Origin: a virus
DNA: 31,433 bases
Reading direction: 5' to 3' (one strand)
IMG/VR virus record: IMGVR_UViG_3300025873_000024
Location: 1-31,433 of that record
Positions within the stretch are counted from its first letter, which is position 1. Each line of letters starts with the position of its first letter. This document shows, one piece after another, positions 26,823 to 31,433 of the stretch. Under the pieces are notes generated by a model. It was not told where the DNA came from, did no database searches, and saw nothing but the letters and a program-made list of their open reading frames with translations. Made by a program: the position numbers and the translations under genes.

Positions 26823-28272
26823 AAAAATAAACGACACGGACAAGTGTCCACAACAATCAACAGATAGTTACACAGATATCAGGTGTGTAAATCCCTATAT
26901 TGCCCTTGGCGATGCGTATACGGGTAGAGGTGGCTTTCTTCCAGAGGTGAATCGAACAGGTGGAAGAGCGGCAAGAAATTATCTTGTGTACTCAGCCACA
27001 GAAAACTTCTTCGTTGATCGCTCAAAGCGTTCTGTGTATGTTAATCACTACAAACCCTCTATTGATTGCAAGGTTGATCCGGTATTTTCCAAGAAGGCTC
27101 CACGTGTTGCAGTAATGGCAGGAGAGACAGAGCTTGAAACTCATCCATACTTAGACTATTCTAAAAATGTTAATGGCTTGGGTATGAATCAATTTTACAT
27201 GAATCAGAATACTATTAGAGCCTCTCTTCGTGATGAGGTTGCTTTTCTGATTATGGATAAAGATGAAAACGGTGATACATATGAGTATATTCAACCAGCG
27301 ATTACGGTTGATCCTTATAGCATCGAGACAGAGGCAAACGGAAGACTAAGGCAAATAGGCTTCCTTGAGAATTCAAAAGAAGATGATACAATAACAATTA
27401 GGAAACTGTGGACCGCTGATTCTCTTACTATTCAGCAGGCTAAAAATATAAACTATTCAGGGCTTGAGTCTGTAACATGGGAGTTTGTTGAAGAAACACC
27501 TGTACAGATTGGATACATGCCAGTGCTTCCCGTTTTTGCCAATCCAAGAGTAGATGGCACTGATTATCTTCCTTGGCCTCAGTCTTACGGCATTATGCTA
27601 ATTTGTTGGAAGATCTTTAATCTAATGAGTGATAGTGATTGGATTATTGCCCGTCAAGCCCATGATATTATGGTGATAAAGAACGCCGAAGGAATAGAGG
27701 CAGTCAGAGAAGGTGTGACAAACGCTATTGCTGTGAATGATCCTACTGGAAACTCAAGCGGTGCAGATGTAACCCCTTACTCTCCAAACCCTGACCACGT
27801 ACCAAACCACCTTGCAAACATTGAGCACTATTACCAAGAATTGAGAAGAGTAGCAGATGAGCACGGTATTAATACGGCTGAATCATCGGGCCAAGCTGAA
27901 AGCGGAATTGCAAAGGCTTTCACTTTTACCGCTCGTAATGAATCAATAAAACGTGTTGAGTCTATTGCAAAAGCTATTGACGAGTGGCGCTATCTCACTT
28001 GGCAGGAATACAATGGTGCAGGCTCTTGGATTGCTGAGACTGACTATGCAGGAGACTATACCCCTGAAATGAATCCCACTCTTGATGAACTACAAATAGG
28101 TGCTGAGTTTTTCAAGGCTAACGGCGTTGAAGATGGATTTCGTGAAGTTGCAAAAATGCTTGCTAAGAAACTACTCGGGACTAACAAACTAGCTCTTGAC
28201 CTTGTAATTGATAACATAGAAAGCAGTGAAGTAATAGATGAACGAAATCCAAAAGTTGGCACTACAGACTAA
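26812..28272 (+). CDS. Portal protein
   Basis: 486 residues from a GTG at 26812 with AAAGGAG 6 bases upstream. The frame runs open to a TTG at 26794. Central part GMNQFYMNQNTIRASLRDEV, then EYIQPAITVDPYSIETEANG, then WPQSYGIMLICWKIFNLMSD. SGQAESGIAKAFTFTARNES with the helix KRVESIAKAIDEWRYLTWQE is the stem-helix region of portal proteins. The length and position between TerL and MuF-like genes fix the assignment, possibly DUF4055-like. It forms the twelve-subunit ring for DNA entry. Overlaps the next gene by 35 bases. Confidence 0.9.
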   Translation: MTTRKINDTDKCPQQSTDSYTDIRCVNPYIALGDAYTGRGGFLPEVNRTGGRAARNYLVYSATENFFVDRSKRSVYVNHYKPSIDCKVDPVFSKKAPRVAVMAGETELETHPYLDYSKNVNGLGMNQFYMNQNTIRASLRDEVAFLIMDKDENGDTYEYIQPAITVDPYSIETEANGRLRQIGFLENSKEDDTITIRKLWTADSLTIQQAKNINYSGLESVTWEFVEETPVQIGYMPVLPVFANPRVDGTDYLPWPQSYGIMLICWKIFNLMSDSDWIIARQAHDIMVIKNAEGIEAVREGVTNAIAVNDPTGNSSGADVTPYSPNPDHVPNHLANIEHYYQELRRVADEHGINTAESSGQAESGIAKAFTFTARNESIKRVESIAKAIDEWRYLTWQEYNGAGSWIAETDYAGDYTPEMNPTLDELQIGAEFFKANGVEDGFREVAKMLAKKLLGTNKLALDLVIDNIESSEVIDERNPKVGTTD

Positions 28273-29308
28273 ATACAATATGGGCCCTTATAATGAGGAG
28301 CTCATAAGTATTATCATAGACCTCTTGGAAGAGAATACCCCATCGGTCGCGGTTGATCTTGCGTACAAAGAGGCGGGCTACCTCTCACATATGGAAGACG
28401 TGCTAGTCAATGGGTCAATTAAGGCGTCACAGATAGGGCTTGCTCCTGTTCAGTTGTCGCTCAATCTTAATCTAGCAAAGAACTACTTTTTATTCACTAA
28501 GTTTGATAAGGGCGTTTCTCTCTCTGATACAATACACAGCGGGGAATCTCAAAAGGCTGTAAAGTCTGTACTGAAAGATTACTTTAAATTTAAAGGTAAT
28601 GTTACCGACCTCACAAAGCAGATAGGCAAAGTCAACACGGCAAACCCTACTCTTTCAAAAACAGCTCAAGACTTAATCAATGAATACAGGCGGGAAGGTT
28701 TCGCTTCTAAGGAATCAATAAACGCTCTGAAGAAGTTGCAAAAAAGTCTTGTTAATGGTTCGGGAATAAGGGCAAGTTATAACAAGTTAATCAAAGCCAT
28801 AGAAGCAGGTCGAGACATAGAGAAAGCTGTGGGGTATGCAGTAAAGAAAAAAGCGGGTTATATCAACGAGAGAATAAGCCGTACAGAGATAGCTCGTTCT
28901 TATGATATGAGCTTTACTAGAGGAGCACACGAAAGCGGTGCAACTGGCTTTCAGTGGATTCTTTCTGCATCTCATCCACGGGCTGATATATGCGATTGTT
29001 ATGCTGAGGCTGATGCTTATGGTATGGGCAAAGGTGTCTATCCTATTGATGCAGGGGCGAGAGTTCCAGCGCACCCCAATTGCCTATGTAGTAAAACCGC
29101 AGTATACCCAGAGAACAAAGGCCGATACTCTCAGGAAAGAGTGAAGAAATACCTCGATGGATTGAGTGAGAAAAAGAGGGCTCAAATCATAGGGGCAAGC
29201 AACTCAGAGAAGAAAAAGAATTATATTAAAGGGTTAGATAAACGAGGTTTTCAGCCTGATGATAAGGCTAATAGAATGATCTCAAAATCTGTATTGAAAG
29301 AGGGATAA
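28238..29308 (+). CDS. MuF-like head morphogenesis (minor head) protein
   Basis: 356 residues, ATG at 28238 inside the portal gene. The helical N-terminal part (MNEIQKLALQTKYNMGPYNE) leads to the MuF core: RISRTEIARSYDMSFTRGAH (residues ~208-227), then ESGATGFQWILSASHPRADI, CDCYAEAD and GARVPAHPNCLCSK (about 275-288). The RTE...HPRADICD...HPNCLC series is the Mu protein F signature; the Cys/His set may bind a metal. Such proteins sit at the portal side of the head and are ejected or needed for head assembly. A basic C-terminus ends it. Confidence 0.92.
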   Translation: MNEIQKLALQTKYNMGPYNEELISIIIDLLEENTPSVAVDLAYKEAGYLSHMEDVLVNGSIKASQIGLAPVQLSLNLNLAKNYFLFTKFDKGVSLSDTIHSGESQKAVKSVLKDYFKFKGNVTDLTKQIGKVNTANPTLSKTAQDLINEYRREGFASKESINALKKLQKSLVNGSGIRASYNKLIKAIEAGRDIEKAVGYAVKKKAGYINERISRTEIARSYDMSFTRGAHESGATGFQWILSASHPRADICDCYAEADAYGMGKGVYPIDAGARVPAHPNCLCSKTAVYPENKGRYSQERVKKYLDGLSEKKRAQIIGASNSEKKKNYIKGLDKRGFQPDDKANRMISKSVLKEG

Positions 29309-29310
29309 TC

Positions 29311-29934
29311 ATGGAAGAAGTAAAAGACGTTTATGTGTACTTGGAGGGCTTAGGAACTCCAGAGGCAACAGCGGCAAAGGAAGTTCTAAAAGGTCACCAT
29401 AAATCTATGGCAGATAGAGACGCCGCCGCTCGTATCATGGAAAATACAACCATTCCAAGCCTTAAGAGTCAGATCCAAGAGGCAGAGCAATCTGTACAGG
29501 GGTATGTGGACGGGAACGCTTCAAAAGATTCTCAACTACAGCAAGCCCTTGAAAGTATCAAAGACTTACAAGGCAAGTTTGACGCCAAAGAGAAGGCAGA
29601 GCAAGTACTCACTGAGGAAAACGCTTTTATTAAGACATCAGGCGACATCTTAAGCCAAGCAGAGGCCAACGGTATTAATCGAAGTGCTTTTGTTGATACG
29701 GCAAGCGGTAGAATTAAAGCGGGCACACTTTCTATTGAGGGTGGAGAAGTTAAGATGACCGATGGAGCCACAGAGCACAAGGGTGCCGCAGTATGGGAAA
29801 CTCTCAAGGCAAACAACCCTTGGTTAGTGGCATCTAAAGAGGGCACGGCTTCAAAGGCTCCGAGTGTTGCAGAGCCAAAAACCGACATCTCAAAGATGGA
29901 AGCGGCTGACCTTTTCGCTAGAGAATACGAATAA
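29311..29934 (+). CDS. Scaffold protein
   Basis: 207 residues. The N-terminal helices (EEVKDVYVYLEGLGTPEATA) are followed by long coiled-coil sequence (IPSLKSQIQEAEQSVQGYVD, then LQQALESIKDLQGKFDAKEK), then a more polar region and an acidic tail SKMEAADLFAREYE. Position directly before the major capsid gene and composition (helical, no Cys, Ala/Glu-rich) are typical of scaffolds that guide shell assembly and leave the prohead. Two bases after the MuF-like gene. Confidence 0.8.
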   Translation: MEEVKDVYVYLEGLGTPEATAAKEVLKGHHKSMADRDAAARIMENTTIPSLKSQIQEAEQSVQGYVDGNASKDSQLQQALESIKDLQGKFDAKEKAEQVLTEENAFIKTSGDILSQAEANGINRSAFVDTASGRIKAGTLSIEGGEVKMTDGATEHKGAAVWETLKANNPWLVASKEGTASKAPSVAEPKTDISKMEAADLFAREYE

Positions 29935-29967
29935 ATAAACAAATACAGAATTAAGATAGTATATTAC

Positions 29968-29993
29968 TAGAGAGGGCTACTCAGCTCTCTCTA
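29968..29993 (+). promoter_or_regulatory. Strong hairpin in the capsid gene leader
   Basis: TAGAGAGGGCT, loop ACTC, AGCTCTCTCTA: eleven pairs with one G-T. No T-run follows, so it is not a classic terminator. It lies in the 136-base gap before the capsid gene and could protect the capsid mRNA 5' end or mark a processing site. The rest of the gap holds GAGGAGCG, the capsid ribosome-binding site, and TTAATTAGAACTATTAATTA, an AT-rich inverted repeat. Confidence 0.55.
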
Positions 29994-30070
29994 TCGCTTG
30001 AGGCGAAAAACTTTAAATATCTGCGGGATGTGCCCGATTAATTAGAACTATTAATTATGAGGAGCGCAAA

Positions 30071-30964
30071 ATGGCCGCTTTTACTCTTGCCGAATATAAA
30101 ATCGGTACCGATGACTTTCGAAAGGCTGGGATTGTTCAAACTTACCTGAATAATGCACCTTTCCTAAACCATATCAAAAATGAAAATATCACAGGATCAA
30201 CTATCAAAGTAGTGAGAGAAAAGACTCTTCCTTCTGTTGGTTTTCGTGCTGTAAATGCTGATTGGACTCGTGCCAGCGGTGAAATCGAAGAGATCTCAGA
30301 AGATCTTAAAATCTGTGGTGGCGGTATGACTATCGACCGCTTTGTTTTGAAGACTCAGGGCGCTGGCCGTGCTGGTGTTGATGAAATGATGCGCGTTAAA
30401 GCTATTGCTCGGACAATGTCGGAAACCTTCTTTAAGGGTGACGGTACTGGAAACAGTTTTACTGGGTTGCAGTCTCGTGTTGCGGCTGGTCAAACGGTAA
30501 GCAATGGTACTGCAGGCCTTTCTCTTGGCTCTCTTGACGAAGCTATTGCAGAGCTTGAGGGTGACAACCGTGTGATCTATTGTAATACTACTATGTATTC
30601 AAAATTCGCACAGGCTATGAGAAACCCCGCTATTGCTGGTAATATCTACTTTACTCCTGACGAGTTCGGACGTGAAGCAATGTATTACAATGGTGTGCCG
30701 ATCATTAAGGCTGGGCGTGATACTTCTGACGCTGAAATTCTCGATTTCTCTGAGACTGGTTCTACTACTTCACTCTATTGTGTATCTCATGACTCCAATG
30801 GTGTTATTGGTGCGCAAAATGGAGAATTAAACTACTTCGACATGGATGGTGGCAAATCAGTTACTTCCAAATATGATATCGAATGGTATTGGAACTTCGT
30901 ACTTCAGCAGGCACGTGCGGCGATTCGTGTTGATGAGATTACTAATGCGGCAATGACAGCTTAA
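30071..30964 (+). CDS. Major capsid protein
   Basis: 297 residues, ATG at 30071 with GAGGAG upstream. Starts MAAFTLAEYKIGTDDFRKAG; the middle DGTGNSFTGLQSRV, EAIAELEGDNRVIYCNTTMY and FTPDEFGREAMYYNGVPIIK look like the A-domain beta and helix elements of HK97-fold coat proteins, ending EWYWNFVLQQARAAIRVDEI. It forms the head shell. Codon use is unlike the other genes, with many CGT, GGT, GCT and TTC codons, which fits very high expression. Family assignment rests on position, length and fold-like pattern. Confidence 0.85.
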   Translation: MAAFTLAEYKIGTDDFRKAGIVQTYLNNAPFLNHIKNENITGSTIKVVREKTLPSVGFRAVNADWTRASGEIEEISEDLKICGGGMTIDRFVLKTQGAGRAGVDEMMRVKAIARTMSETFFKGDGTGNSFTGLQSRVAAGQTVSNGTAGLSLGSLDEAIAELEGDNRVIYCNTTMYSKFAQAMRNPAIAGNIYFTPDEFGREAMYYNGVPIIKAGRDTSDAEILDFSETGSTTSLYCVSHDSNGVIGAQNGELNYFDMDGGKSVTSKYDIEWYWNFVLQQARAAIRVDEITNAAMTA

Positions 30965-30973
30965 GGGGATAAC

Positions 30974-31156
30974 ATGAGCCTGTACAAATTGAAGATAACA
31001 AAAGGCAAAGAGGTGAGAGAGACTAGAACGGTTAATCTTGCTCCTTGGCTTGCAGACGGTTGGAAAGTGGATTCTGAGTCATGCGAAGAGATGCCAAAGG
31101 ATAGAAAAGTTTTGATTAATAAAATGATCGAAGCAACTGCAAAACCAGCTAAGTAA
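30974..31156 (+). CDS. Hypothetical 60-residue protein after the capsid gene
   Basis: ATG at 30974 with GGGGAT upstream. MSLYKLKITKGKEVRETRTV, then NLAPWLADGWKVDSESCEEM, then a helical, basic end. A small beta domain followed by a helix; perhaps a head accessory or fibre-like decoration protein, inferred only from position. Confidence 0.65.
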   Translation: MSLYKLKITKGKEVRETRTVNLAPWLADGWKVDSESCEEMPKDRKVLINKMIEATAKPAK

Positions 31157-31162
31157 TAAAAC

Positions 31163-31180
31163 GGGGGCCTTCGGGCCCTC
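31163..31180 (+). terminator. UUCG-loop hairpin after the capsid gene block
   Basis: GGGGGCC, TTCG, GGCCCTC: seven pairs with one G-T and an extra-stable loop. It lies 6 bases after the stop but lacks a long T-run (AACTTTAAAG follows), so it is a weak terminator or an mRNA stabiliser for the capsid transcript. Confidence 0.5.
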
Positions 31181-31200
31181 AACTTTAAAGAGGGATAAAC

Positions 31201-31433
31201 GTGAAAACAATCACCTTTCAAAAAACAGCATGTGCAGGACGACCAGCGGGATTTCTAACACGATGGTACAGAGGTGAGGTGTATCAGCCTTCTCACTACT
31301 GTATAGTTGTGTCTTATGAGTTGTACGATAAATTAAAGTACAAGCATACGGCAGGCCCAACAGATCCAGAGACAGGCCAGCCAACAGACAAAAGAGAGCT
31401 TAAAGGCGTGACATATATCATAGATGTTGCACG
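31201..31433 (+). CDS. Head-completion-region protein, cut by the window end
   Basis: Starts at a GTG at 31201 with AAAGAGGG upstream and is open to the last base. The 77 full codons seen give MKTITFQKTACAGRPAGFLT, then RWYRGEVYQPSHYCIVVSYE, then a polar loop with PTDPETGQPTDKRELKG and VTYIIDVA. Small beta-type protein; position after the capsid gene suggests a head-tail connector or head completion factor. No family recognised and the C-terminus is missing. Confidence 0.6.
   Translation, partial: MKTITFQKTACAGRPAGFLTRWYRGEVYQPSHYCIVVSYELYDKLKYKHTAGPTDPETGQPTDKRELKGVTYIIDVA

Noticed and set aside
29532-29942. 136-codon minus-strand frame opposite the scaffold gene
   Set aside because: Shadow of the helical, repeat-like scaffold gene in the late plus-strand operon; no promoter or ribosome-binding site.

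Overview
The window is most of a tailed-phage or prophage genome with HK97-type head assembly logic. It has moderate-to-low GC, strong AAAGAGG/GGAGG ribosome-binding sites and densely overlapping genes. The host cannot be read directly. The single lipobox protein and an attC family ending in GTTATGA recall spirochaete (Treponema) integrons, so a Treponema-like host is my best but weak inference. No phage integrase, integron integrase or canonical endolysin is visible. The window opens in tail genes and closes in head genes, so it is probably cut from a circular or permuted genome.

Layout: (1) 1-6.05 kb, plus strand: three overlapping tail genes ending in a large fibre. (2) 6.05-17.4 kb, minus strand: lipoprotein, glutamine-rich SSB, one integron-like cassette, NinG, a string of small zinc or Cys-rich proteins, an HTH regulator, the YqaJ exonuclease/RecT pair, a DnaC-like ATPase, a replisome organizer, two ribbon-helix-helix proteins, more small proteins, and a DUF5675/DUF1353/membrane-protein group that may serve lysis or host-surface functions. 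Three similar AT-rich promoters with palindromes in the spacer drive parts of it, and structured RNAs lie at 13.35-13.50 and 15.5-15.62 kb. (3) 17.4-17.9 kb: about 500 bases without a convincing gene, holding a plus-strand promoter and several hairpins. (4) 17.9-22.73 kb, plus strand: an array of integron-type gene cassettes separated by nine attC-like recombination sites. The cassettes carry a C5-cytosine DNA methyltransferase, an adenine-type methyltransferase and small unknown proteins. (5) 22.8-31.43 kb, plus strand: small late-region genes, a three-way-junction RNA candidate, a tRNA-like gene lacking an anticodon-sized loop, small and large terminase, portal, MuF-like protein, scaffold, major capsid protein and a truncated head-completion gene.

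The main discovery is the cassette system. Nine plus-strand attC-like sites punctuate the 17.9-22.7 kb array, and two more flank one gene in the minus-strand early operon at 7.0-7.37 kb. One site occurs at both loci as a perfect 59-bp copy in inverted orientation, and the match ends inside the GTT core triplet where integron integrases cut. Cassettes follow the local direction of transcription at both loci. Many cassette genes stop inside one attC and start in the core of the preceding attC. I read this as a phage that uses integron cassettes as swappable accessory cargo, including DNA modification that could protect it from restriction. All functions are inferred from sequence alone.
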